Assembly (NCBI GenBank): GCA_016763955.1 | Contig: JAESSU010000029.1 | Span: 1-10,088 of the forward strand | DNA length: 10,088 nucleotides | Direction: 5' to 3' | DNA from: Phycisphaeraceae bacterium | GTDB lineage: Bacteria; Planctomycetota; Phycisphaerae; Phycisphaerales; Phycisphaeraceae | In this document: positions 1 through 7,264 of the stretch, piece after piece | Layout: each line of letters opens with the position of its first letter | How positions within the stretch are numbered: the first letter of the stretch is position 1 | The notes under the pieces: generated by a model | What the model was told of the DNA's origin: nothing | Seen by the model: only the letters and a program-made list of their open reading frames with translations | Database searches by the model: none | Translations under genes and position numbers: made by a program

Positions 1-2
1 TA

Positions 3-18
3 GTCAAAATAGTTTGAC
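3..18. repeat. Perfect 6-bp inverted repeat with 4-bp spacer at the start of the leader
   Basis: GTCAAA at 3-8 is mirrored by TTTGAC at 13-18, with ATAG between. The right arm overlaps a consensus -35-like TTGACA at 14-19. Such a dyad could be a regulator binding site upstream of the efflux genes or part of a small hairpin. No good -10 hexamer lies 16-18 bases downstream, so the promoter reading is not supported. The rest of 1-166 holds no gene that I can see; it includes a CGTTAG direct repeat (58-63 and 66-71), a GTTGCAAC palindrome (51-58) and a T8 tract (135-142). Confidence 0.3.
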
Positions 19-166
19 ACAGTCGTTGTAGCGGCGGTTTGCATGATCGGGTTGCAACGTTAGTTCGTTAGAGCTTGCTCAGTGAGAAACAAGGCTCAGG
101 GATACGACCGAACGGGTCTGTTGTATGTTTGCTATTTTTTTTGAACGAAACTAAAGTAATAGGCGC

Positions 167-595
167 ATGAAGCAGATCACCTCGAAACCCGCTCATTTTC
201 TGATCTTATTGGTATGGACATTAACCGTCCTGTCCAATGGCTTGATTGTATTATGTGATGGGCATGATGATTTTGCTTTGCTTGAGTTAGCACACCTCAC
301 GGATTGTTCACAGCACGTTGATGGGCATGCTTATGATGAACATAACACACAGGGGATGTGTTATCAGCCGCAAGACTGTACGGATATTTTGATCCATATG
401 GATCACGTTGTTCCCTTGGATCTTTCCCGACGCGGTCAATTTAATCGACTGGCTATTCTACCGATTCAATTACAAGTTTTTGCATTTGATCCCTTTCGTT
501 GGCATGAACTCAATACACTGACTCTGCTGGATCAACAGCCGTTTATCGCATCCGATTCTGTTGCGTTAATGGGCTGCACGATTCTCTTGATCTAA
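167..595 (+). CDS. Small exported Cys/His-rich protein heading the metal efflux locus
   Basis: 142-residue protein of unproven function. Residues 9-29 form a hydrophobic segment after a short basic start, reading as a signal peptide or anchor, so the mature part should lie in the periplasm. The segment ends in VLCDGHDDF (Cys30, His33). The middle is rich in possible metal ligands: Cys47, His50, His54, His59, Cys65, Cys71, His77, His80. The C-terminus is hydrophobic (SVALMGCTILLI). From memory, short exported proteins with an LC-x-GxDGH element after the signal and a later Cys-Val/Ile-Asp-Ile-Pro-like element occur beside czcCBA in several phyla; CTDIL at 71-75 may be the equivalent. The gene lies 87 bases upstream of czcC on the same strand, which suggests a role in metal binding or sensing (inference). 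No strong Shine-Dalgarno precedes the ATG. It could be distantly CzcI/CzcE-like, but I see no direct match. Confidence 0.72.
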   Translation: MKQITSKPAHFLILLVWTLTVLSNGLIVLCDGHDDFALLELAHLTDCSQHVDGHAYDEHNTQGMCYQPQDCTDILIHMDHVVPLDLSRRGQFNRLAILPIQLQVFAFDPFRWHELNTLTLLDQQPFIASDSVALMGCTILLI

Positions 596-600
596 GTTCT

Positions 601-614
601 AAAATCGCGATTTT
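601..614. repeat. Perfect 14-bp palindrome after the first gene
   Basis: AAAATCGCGATTTT is a perfect palindrome starting six bases after the stop of the small exported protein gene. With a CGCG loop it could form only a five-pair A/T stem, so as RNA it would be weak. As DNA it could be a dimeric regulator site controlling czcCBA. Its function is unknown. Confidence 0.45.
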
Positions 615-627
615 CTATCTCGATCAC

Positions 628-657
628 GCTGTTTTATAACAGCTTGTTATCCTTTTT
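628..657 (+). promoter_or_regulatory. Two mutually exclusive hairpins before czcC (attenuator-like)
   Basis: GCTGTT (628-633) pairs perfectly with AACAGC (638-643) around the tetraloop TTAT. The overlapping segment ATAACA (636-641) pairs perfectly with TGTTAT (645-650) around GCT, and a T5 tract follows at 653-657. The two stems share bases, so only one can form at a time. The second stem plus T-run resembles a weak intrinsic terminator, and the first would act as its antiterminator. The stems are only six base pairs and the second is A/T-rich, so regulation is an inference. Confidence 0.35.
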
Positions 658-682
658 AATCTTAAATTTATGGAGTCCCAAT

Positions 683-2065
683 ATGCGCATTTTGTGTATT
701 TGTGGCATGCTTGTGACAGGCTTATCAATCACCGCCTGTAGCCAACATCCTTTGTTTGACACCTCATCCTTGTCGGAAAATGTGCCAGCAACATCTAATC
801 AAGCGATCAAAACAGAGTCCTCATCTGTTAGAACATCAGCTTTAATTTCTAACATTCCCACGGTGACAGGGACCGTGACTTTAAAACAGGCTTTGGACCT
901 AGGATTGCTTCACGATCCGTCATTGCATGTCCAACGCTTGCATAAAGAAGCTTTACAAGCAAGAGCCCAGCAAGCAGGTTCATGGTCTAATCCAGAGCTT
1001 GAAGCTGAGTTTGAAAACTTTGCAGGTAGCGGTGAATCCTCAGGCACAAAAATTTTAGAGACCACGATCAGTCTGGCGCAAACTTTTCCCCTTGGTCATG
1101 ACCTAGCGTACATGCAGCAAGTCGCTGGACACCAAGTGCAATTAGCGATTTGGGATCAACAAGCTGCTCGTGTGGCATTGTTGACGACGGTTACACAACG
1201 TTATGTGCAAGCTTTAGCGAGCCAAAAGCGTTTGCAACAAGCAACCCATAACTTACAACTTGCCCAGCAAGTGCAATCTCTAACGCAAAAGCGCGTGGAT
1301 GCAGGAGTCTCACCTTCCGTGGAACTGATGCGCGCTGCGGTGCAAATTGCTCATGTCAACGTGCAGCTTAAACAAGCACAACGTCAAAAACAGGCTGCCT
1401 ACCAACAGCTGGCCTTGTCATGGGGGCAGTGTGATGTGACCTTCGATAACTTAAATGGTGATCTCGAATCCTTAGCCGCTTTACCCAGTATGGCTCAGTT
1501 GATTCAAGGCATTGAAAAAAATCCAATGATTGCTCGCTGGGCTGTGGAAATCAGTAAGCGACAAGCTCAGTTTCAACTAGCCAAAGCACAAGGGATTCCC
1601 GATATCACCGGGCGTCTGGGTTATCGACAGAGTAATGACAGAGGGGATCAGGCACTGGTTTTTGGGGTGTCCTTGCCTTTACCGCTTTTTAATCGCAATC
1701 AAGGCGAACAACTAGCAGCACGCCTAGGCAGTCAATCAAGTGTTTACGAAAAACGCATCGCAGTTTTACAACTTCAGCAAACGCTTAATCAAGCATACAC
1801 ACAATTGGCCACGGCTCATGACATGGCGACGGCATTACGTGATGACGCTTTGCCCATGGCACGTAAAACTTTTGAGATGACTCGCCAGACCTATCAGCGA
1901 GGTGATGTGAAGTTCATTGATGTGATTGACGCAGAGCAAATCCTCAATCAGTTGCAGACGCAATATCTTGACGCATTGACTCAGTATCACGAAGCAGTTG
2001 CATGGATTGAAGGCTTGATTTGCCAACCCATTTCAGCTTTGTCATCAGAGTCACCCGCTATTTAA
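683..2065 (+). CDS. czcC: CzcC-type outer-membrane efflux lipoprotein (TolC family)
   Basis: 460-residue outer-membrane channel component of a tripartite RND metal exporter. An in-frame ATG lies 39 bases upstream (644). The start at 683 is preferred because GGAG at 672-675 lies seven bases before it and because the protein then begins with a clean lipoprotein signal: a hydrophobic stretch ending in LSITAC, with Cys19 as the lipidated residue. Two outer-membrane efflux (OEP) repeats follow, beginning at the 'LKQALDLGLLHDP' type helix start; they are Ala/Gln-rich and coiled-coil-like, as in TolC proteins. The segment 'GSWSNPELEAEFENF' is typical of CzcC/CusC-like channels, and the length is normal. 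It is followed after 33 bases by the adaptor gene, consistent with one operon. Substrate cannot be read from this subunit. Confidence 0.93.
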   Translation: MRILCICGMLVTGLSITACSQHPLFDTSSLSENVPATSNQAIKTESSSVRTSALISNIPTVTGTVTLKQALDLGLLHDPSLHVQRLHKEALQARAQQAGSWSNPELEAEFENFAGSGESSGTKILETTISLAQTFPLGHDLAYMQQVAGHQVQLAIWDQQAARVALLTTVTQRYVQALASQKRLQQATHNLQLAQQVQSLTQKRVDAGVSPSVELMRAAVQIAHVNVQLKQAQRQKQAAYQQLALSWGQCDVTFDNLNGDLESLAALPSMAQLIQGIEKNPMIARWAVEISKRQAQFQLAKAQGIPDITGRLGYRQSNDRGDQALVFGVSLPLPLFNRNQGEQLAARLGSQSSVYEKRIAVLQLQQTLNQAYTQLATAHDMATALRDDALPMARKTFEMTRQTYQRGDVKFIDVIDAEQILNQLQTQYLDALTQYHEAVAWIEGLICQPISALSSESPAI

Positions 2066-2098
2066 CCTAAAAAATAAGAAGTCTATGGAGATTAATCG

Positions 2099-3379
2099 AT
2101 GTTAATAAAAATGTTCACACACTATTTAATCGTTGGCATGTTCATCACGTTCCTGTCATTATCCGCCGCAGTAGATGCCCAAGATGAGCACGAAGGCCAT
2201 GACCACGGCGATCATCAAGAACAACGTAAAGAGACGCACGAAACGCGCGATGACCACGACGACCATGATGACCCTAAAGGGCATGATGACCACGCAGGGC
2301 ATGACGATCACGAAGACGGGCCTTTGCGAATTGATGCTAAAATGCTGAAAATTTTCGATATTCGGACTGCTAAGGCAGGCCCAGGAACCATCGCCAAACA
2401 CCTAGTTTTATCAGGTGAAGTGGTATTTAATGCGGATCGCATGGCTCATGTGACAGCTGCTGTGGCTGGCATCGTCCGGCGGATTAACGTCAGCGTCGGT
2501 GATCGTGTAACGCAAGGACAAGTGCTTGCTGTTTTAAGTAGTCGTGAGCTGGCTGCTGTGCGCAGTGAACTATTGGCCAATAAAGCACGTTGGGATTTGG
2601 CGAAAGAAAATGCAACCCGTGACAAGCGTCTGTTTGATGACAAAGTGGGCACGCAACGCACGATGCTCCAGTCGCAACAAATGGCTCATGAAGCGAATAT
2701 TCAATACAGCCTCACTGAAAACGCATTGCACGCTTTGGGATTTTCACATGATCAAATCAACACAATTCAAAACGATACACATGATTTAAATTTGTATGAA
2801 CTTAAAGCACCTCTTGCAGGAACCATCATTGAACGTCATCTCTCAATCGGCGAGAACATTGCATTCGAGAGTACGGAATCAACATTTCTAATTGCAGATA
2901 TGAGGCATGTCTGGGTGAACCTTTCTGTTTATCAACGTGATCTAATACAAGTTCGTGCAGGGCAGCTTGTTGAATTGGACTTTGGACACGATATGCCCAT
3001 TGCTAAGGGAACCATCGCATTTTTGTCACCGACGATGGATGAGCAAACCCGAACAGCAACAGCTCGCATAGACCTTGGTAACCCCAAGGGCTATTGGCGA
3101 CCGGGCTTGTTTGTGACGGGCAAGGTTCATGTTAATACGTGGGCTTCGGATTTGGTTTTGCCCGCTTCAGCAGTGGTCAAAATTGATGGGCAATCCGTGG
3201 TGTTCATTCAAACTAAAGAAGGGTTTGAACCGGTTAAAGTTAAGACAGGCAAAACGGATCAAACATCGATTCAGATTCTTCAAGGGATCAAGCCCGGCCA
3301 AACTTATGTCTCAACCAATGCCTTTGCTCTAAAAGCTCAACTAGGGAAAGGAGCTTTTGGCGACGGTCATAATCATTGA
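2099..3379 (+). CDS. czcB: CzcB-type periplasmic adaptor (membrane fusion protein) with His/Asp-rich N-terminus
   Basis: 426-residue adaptor joining the inner-membrane pump to the outer-membrane channel. GGAG at 2087-2090 lies eight bases before the ATG. Residues 1-27 are a signal peptide with a VDA|Q cleavage site. Residues 28-73 are a low-complexity acidic stretch with eleven His (HEGHDHGDH, DDHDDHDD, GHDDHAGHDDH), likely to bind divalent cations in the periplasm. The biotinyl/lipoyl-like half motif is at about 117-160 (AAVAGIVRRI, then VGDRVTQGQVLAVLSSREL). It is followed by a short helical hairpin (about 150-215), the second lipoyl half (about 232-252, APLAGTIIERHLSIGE), a beta-barrel (about 265-345) and a membrane-proximal domain. 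The C-terminus also ends in His residues (GDGHNH). His-rich N-termini are known in CzcB-type adaptors; the extent of this one is notable. Confidence 0.94.
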   Translation: MLIKMFTHYLIVGMFITFLSLSAAVDAQDEHEGHDHGDHQEQRKETHETRDDHDDHDDPKGHDDHAGHDDHEDGPLRIDAKMLKIFDIRTAKAGPGTIAKHLVLSGEVVFNADRMAHVTAAVAGIVRRINVSVGDRVTQGQVLAVLSSRELAAVRSELLANKARWDLAKENATRDKRLFDDKVGTQRTMLQSQQMAHEANIQYSLTENALHALGFSHDQINTIQNDTHDLNLYELKAPLAGTIIERHLSIGENIAFESTESTFLIADMRHVWVNLSVYQRDLIQVRAGQLVELDFGHDMPIAKGTIAFLSPTMDEQTRTATARIDLGNPKGYWRPGLFVTGKVHVNTWASDLVLPASAVVKIDGQSVVFIQTKEGFEPVKVKTGKTDQTSIQILQGIKPGQTYVSTNAFALKAQLGKGAFGDGHNH

Positions 3380-3402
3380 TCAATACGTCAAAAAAAAATA
3401 TC

Positions 3403-6400
3403 ATGATTGAAAAATTAATTGACCACGCACTGCGGAATCGTCTGCTGATGGTGGTACTTGCTGTATTGGTGATGCTCGCTGGCTACTGGTCTTACAACAG
3501 GCTTCCAGTGGATGCATTTCCCGATGTTTCGCCTAATCTCGTGCAGGTTTTTACAACGACTCAGGGGCTTGCTCCTGAAGAAATTGAAATGTATGTCACC
3601 TATCCTGTTGAAGCCGCCATGACGGGCTTGCCAGGTGTGGAAAAAATTCGTTCGGTTTCTAATTTTGGTCTTTCGGTGGTGAATGTTTATTTCCAAGAAG
3701 GGATGAGCATTTACTTTTGCAGACAGCTCATTAGTGAAAGGCTCAGTGAAGCACGCGAGCAAATTCCTCAAGGATTTGGTGAGCCAGAAATGGGGCCGAT
3801 TTCCACGGGGATGGGCCTCGTGTTGTTTTATTATCTGCATGACACCACGGGTCAACATACGCTTGAAGAATTGCGCACCATGCAGGATTGGATCGTCAAG
3901 TTCAATTTGCAAACGGTTCCGGGCGTGACGGAAGTACTGGGTATTGGCGGTTACGAAAAACAATATCAAGTTGCTGTTGATCCTCAAGCTTTGCTGCGCT
4001 ATGACGTGACACTTAATCAAGTCATCGAACGCATCCGTGCGAACAATCTCAATGTGGGGGCACAGTTCATCGAGAAAAATGCAGAGGAGTTAGTGGTTCG
4101 TTCCGTCGGACTAGCTAATGGCATTGATGATTTAAAACAGATCATCATTAAATCTGTCGATGGGCGTATTGTCTATCTTGATCAGCTTGCTGAGATTAAA
4201 ATCGGCGGTGCGATTCGCCGCGGCTTACAAACGCGTAACGGCACGGGTGAAGTGGTCGCGGGTATGGTTATTAAACTGTATGGCACGAACGCTTCAACAG
4301 TGATCCAACAAGTTGAAGAACGCATTGTCAAAATCAATCAAACACTCCCAGAGGGCGTGGAAATTGTCCCTTACTACCAGCAAAAAGATATTGTCCAAGC
4401 ATCAGTGAACACGGTCAGCAAAGCGTTATTGCAAGGCATCGTGTTGGTGATCGTTGTCTTGCTTGTATTTATGGGGGGCTTGCGTCCTTCGGTGGTTGTT
4501 GCAATGGCGATTCCATTTTCTGTACTCTTTGCATTTATTGCGATGAAGTACTTTGAGTTGTCAGCGAATCTGATGTCTTTGGGGGGGCTTGCGATTGCGA
4601 TTGGCATGATGGTTGACGGTACGATTGTGGTGGTCGAAAATGTCGACCGTCTTCTGCGAAATGCGCCTGCATCTGAATCACGATTGCACGTCGTTGGACG
4701 AGCCTGCCGTGAAGTGGGAAGGCCCATTGTCTTTGCGATTGCGATTATTATTCTGGTCTTCTTGCCGTTGTATACGTTGCAAGGTGTCGAAGGCAAAATG
4801 TTCCGTCCCTTGGCTTATACGGTTGCGCTTGCCATGCTTGGGTCGCTTATTTTTGCTTTATTCTTGGCCCCGGTTTGTAGCGATTTACTGATGCGTCGGC
4901 CCAAGAAAAAAGCATCGACTTCCAAAGAGCCTTTGATTGTACGATTATTGCTACTGCCTTATCGCCCGATTTTAAGTTTGTTTATTCGCTGGCGTGTGTT
5001 GGCTGTTTTATTGGTGGTCTTGCTGATGGGATTTGGTGCATACGTTTTTCCAAAACTCGGTTCAGAATTTACCCCCAAACTCCGTGAAGGAACCGTCGTA
5101 GTGCGTTTGACGATGGCACCTTCGATTTCACTAAGCCAAAGTCGAACCAATACCTTGCTAGTTGAAAGGCTGCTGCTTGAGATTCCAGAAGTGAGTGAAG
5201 TGACGAGTCGCGTTGGCCGGGGTGAGGTTGGTGCGCATGCAGACCCGATTAACTCTGCGGAAATGTATGTCCTACTTAAACCCAAATCACAATGGGAAAA
5301 AGGGGTAAATCAGAAAAGTATTGAAGAGGCGATCCGACATTCGGTCGATAATCTGCCTGGGATTCAAGCAAACTTAACGCAGCCTATTGAGATGGCAGTT
5401 GACGAATTACTTGAAGGTGTCAAAGCTGAGTTAGCCGTCAAAATCTTTGGAGATGACCTCGATGTTCTAGTGGCTAAAGCTCAGGAAATCGCAGCAGTTA
5501 TCCAGCAGGTCGATGGCGCAGCGGATGTCCAAATGGATCAAGTCACCGGCACACCTCAATTACTCATTAAACCTGACCGTCAGGCGATTGCTCGTTTTGG
5601 CCTAAACATACAGGATGTCCAAGATGTCATTCGCAGCGCAGTCGGGGGGGTTCATACGGGTGAAATTTTTGAGAACATCAAACGTTATCAAATTAATGTT
5701 CGCTATCAAGCTGATGCGAGAAATTCCATCGAGTCGATTGCAAATATTTTGATTGATAGTCCCTATGGCATTCGCGTCCCGCTTAGTCAAGTTGCAACGA
5801 TTCAAGAAATCGTCGGCCCCCGTCAAATTACGCGAGAAAATAATCAGCGATTTATCACCGTTCAATGCAATGTTGTCGGACGGGATATCGGCTCATTTGT
5901 CGCTGATGCTCAGAAGCTTATTGATCAAGAAATTCAATTGCCCACAGGCTATCTCACCGTATGGGGCGGGCAGTTTAGGCTTCAACAGCAAGCTAATAAA
6001 CGCCTTGCAGTGGTGGTGCCTGTGACGTTGTTGCTGATTTTTATCTTGCTTTATAGTAGTTTTAATTCACTCAAAAATGCAGCTTTGATTTTGCTTAATA
6101 TCCCGCTTGCGCTGGTGGGCGGGGTGATTGCGTTATGGCTCACCGGCCAGAATCTTTCGGTTCCATCCTCTGTCGGTTTTATCGCTTTACTTGGTATTGC
6201 GGTGGGCAATGGCATGGTGTTGGTGACTTGCATCAACCAACTGGTATCTGATGGTCATGATGTGGATGCTGCCTCACGCAACGGGGCGTATCTGCGTTTA
6301 CGTCCTGTCCTGATGACCGCAGTGACCACTGCGTTAGGACTGATCCCTTTGCTTTATGCAACAGGAACCGGCAGCGAAGTGCAACGCCCATTGGCAACCG

Positions 6401-6537
6401 TGGTCACCGGCGGGCTTGTGACATCGACTCTTTTGACATTGCTCGTTTTACCCTCACTGTATAAATGGTTTAGCATTGCCATTGACCGTGAAGTGACTGA
6501 TAATGCTACTAACCAAAAGTTGGAGACTGCCGGATGA
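3403..6537 (+). CDS. czcA: CzcA-type heavy-metal efflux RND pump
   Basis: 1044-residue inner-membrane proton/cation antiporter. The start at ATG 3403 gives MIEKLIDHALRNR, the usual start of this family; a TTG at 3376 overlapping the czcB stop would add nine residues. TM1 is about residues 12-30, followed by porter domain PLPVDAFPD, TM2-6 (about 342-495), a second porter half (about 555-860), and TM8-12 (about 868-1025). The TM4 proton-relay segment reads AIAIGMMVDGTIVVVEN: Asp405 and Glu412 are kept, but the first Asp of the CzcA DFGxxxDG motif is Ala399. By hand alignment, the three CusA copper-binding methionines fall on Arg568, Ser618 and Glu668, and the segment VDELLEGVKAELAVKIFGDD is CzcA-like. 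I therefore infer divalent cation export (Zn, Co, Cd or Ni) rather than Cu(I)/Ag(I). No Shine-Dalgarno precedes the ATG; an A9 tract (3390-3398) is there instead. Confidence 0.93.
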   Translation: MIEKLIDHALRNRLLMVVLAVLVMLAGYWSYNRLPVDAFPDVSPNLVQVFTTTQGLAPEEIEMYVTYPVEAAMTGLPGVEKIRSVSNFGLSVVNVYFQEGMSIYFCRQLISERLSEAREQIPQGFGEPEMGPISTGMGLVLFYYLHDTTGQHTLEELRTMQDWIVKFNLQTVPGVTEVLGIGGYEKQYQVAVDPQALLRYDVTLNQVIERIRANNLNVGAQFIEKNAEELVVRSVGLANGIDDLKQIIIKSVDGRIVYLDQLAEIKIGGAIRRGLQTRNGTGEVVAGMVIKLYGTNASTVIQQVEERIVKINQTLPEGVEIVPYYQQKDIVQASVNTVSKALLQGIVLVIVVLLVFMGGLRPSVVVAMAIPFSVLFAFIAMKYFELSANLMSLGGLAIAIGMMVDGTIVVVENVDRLLRNAPASESRLHVVGRACREVGRPIVFAIAIIILVFLPLYTLQGVEGKMFRPLAYTVALAMLGSLIFALFLAPVCSDLLMRRPKKKASTSKEPLIVRLLLLPYRPILSLFIRWRVLAVLLVVLLMGFGAYVFPKLGSEFTPKLREGTVVVRLTMAPSISLSQSRTNTLLVERLLLEIPEVSEVTSRVGRGEVGAHADPINSAEMYVLLKPKSQWEKGVNQKSIEEAIRHSVDNLPGIQANLTQPIEMAVDELLEGVKAELAVKIFGDDLDVLVAKAQEIAAVIQQVDGAADVQMDQVTGTPQLLIKPDRQAIARFGLNIQDVQDVIRSAVGGVHTGEIFENIKRYQINVRYQADARNSIESIANILIDSPYGIRVPLSQVATIQEIVGPRQITRENNQRFITVQCNVVGRDIGSFVADAQKLIDQEIQLPTGYLTVWGGQFRLQQQANKRLAVVVPVTLLLIFILLYSSFNSLKNAALILLNIPLALVGGVIALWLTGQNLSVPSSVGFIALLGIAVGNGMVLVTCINQLVSDGHDVDAASRNGAYLRLRPVLMTAVTTALGLIPLLYATGTGSEVQRPLATVVTGGLVTSTLLTLLVLPSLYKWFSIAIDREVTDNATNQKLETAG

Positions 6538-6875
6538 AAAAAATTGAAGCTTACATCAAGTCCCATCGACTCGACAGCGTGACGGCGGCTCTGCGCCAAG
6601 TTCAAGGCCTAACAGGCTTGACCGTCATCCAAGCCCATGGTTTTGGACGTGGTCATCAAGGAACCGAGGTACATCCGACGGTCGAAATGGTCCATGATTT
6701 GAATGCAGTGGTTCGATTGGAAATTTTTTGTCGCGATGAACTTGTTCAAGAAATCACAACGGTGATCCAAGCAAAGTCCCACACGGGCTTGCGTGGTGAT
6801 GGGAAAATTTATGTCTTGCCCGTGGAGCAGGCGATTCGGATTAGCTCTTCTGAAGAAGGGCCTTTAGCTGTTTAA
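6534..6875 (+). CDS. PII-like signal protein of the metal-efflux-associated group
   Basis: 113-residue PII (GlnB-like) fold protein. It overlaps the pump gene by ATGA, with GGAG at 6522-6525 eight bases before its ATG, so it is probably translationally coupled. The start MKKIEAYIKSHRLDSVTAAL matches the first strand and helix. GFGRG (36-40) opens the T-loop, THTG-like SHTGLRGDGKIYV (82-94) is the nucleotide-binding B-loop, and IRISSSEE is the C-loop. Against E. coli GlnB by hand, the uridylylated Tyr51 is Met52 here and Gln39 is Gly40, while His35, 41, 47, 54 and 83 and Cys66 are present. PII homologues encoded with CzcA/CusA-type pumps form a recognised divergent group (PII-NG). The likely role is to sense nucleotide or metal state and modulate the efflux pump, not nitrogen control; this is inferred from context. 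Confidence 0.88.
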   Translation: MKKIEAYIKSHRLDSVTAALRQVQGLTGLTVIQAHGFGRGHQGTEVHPTVEMVHDLNAVVRLEIFCRDELVQEITTVIQAKSHTGLRGDGKIYVLPVEQAIRISSSEEGPLAV

Positions 6876-7172
6876 TGCTATTTTGTCTTTGAGCTAGCCA
6901 TTGTGATGTTGAATCCAATTGCATGTACGACTTGGGCTCGATGCGTGTTGTGCCCATGGTTCTGATTGATGGTTTGTGACACAAGCTACTTGGTGTCGTG
7001 AAAGCAGATTTCCCGCGAACGGCCTTGTGTCTAGCCATGATTTTTCGGTGATTTTGTTTTTAAAAGTACAGCATAAGTTGATGCAGGAATCTAGTTTTGG
7101 TCGTAACAGTTCGTAATCCTCAAAAGCCCCTTTTTTAATAAGGTCAATCCGTAAAAAAAAGTTTTATTGTGT
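6876..7172. other. Gap between the efflux locus and the GH127 gene; no convincing gene
   Basis: I see no RNA gene or mobile element here. A 65-codon minus-strand ORF (7038 down to 6841) has a reasonable-looking translation (ends SQWLAQRQNSIKQLKALLQKS) and runs convergently 35 bases into the PII-like gene, but it has no ribosome binding site and no recognisable homology. TCGTAA occurs twice, ten bases apart (7101 and 7111). A weak hairpin AAAAG-CCC-CTTTT (7122-7134) with T7131-7136 is the nearest thing to an operon terminator. The stretch becomes A/T-rich towards the next gene. Confidence 0.45.
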
Positions 7173-7201
7173 TTGATTTGTTTCTTAACGAGTCATACGA
7201 T
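7173..7201 (+). promoter_or_regulatory. Candidate sigma70-like promoter for the GH127 gene
   Basis: TTGATT (7173-7178) and TACGAT (7196-7201) are separated by 17 bases, each matching four of six consensus positions, in an A/T-rich stretch. Transcription would begin near 7208, giving a leader of about 55-70 bases. It is the best match in the gap, but promoters called by eye are unreliable. Confidence 0.35.
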
Positions 7202-7264
7202 ACCGATCTCTTGAAGACAGAAAGTGATCGATTGCGTGCCTCTCTGTTTTATTCGAAGAAATAA

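Noticed and set aside
14..42. Sigma70 promoter using the TTGACA at 14-19
   Set aside because: No acceptable -10 hexamer occurs at 16-18 bases; the sequence there is GTTTGC-like.
3415..4020. 201-codon open frame on the minus strand
   Set aside because: It lies wholly inside the well-supported pump gene in the opposite frame, and its translation shows no domain-like character. The same applies to the other opposite-strand and shifted frames within czcC, czcB, czcA and the GH127 gene.
3403..6537. Cu(I)/Ag(I) pump CusA
   Set aside because: The TM4 sequence is CusA-like, but the methionine triad appears absent and the second porter half reads like CzcA; Met-rich metal sites were also not seen in the adaptor, which is His/Asp-rich.
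6976..7000. Terminator hairpin GACAC-AAG / CTT-G-GTGTC downstream of the PII-like gene
   Set aside because: The stem has a bulge and a 4-base loop, and no T-run follows.
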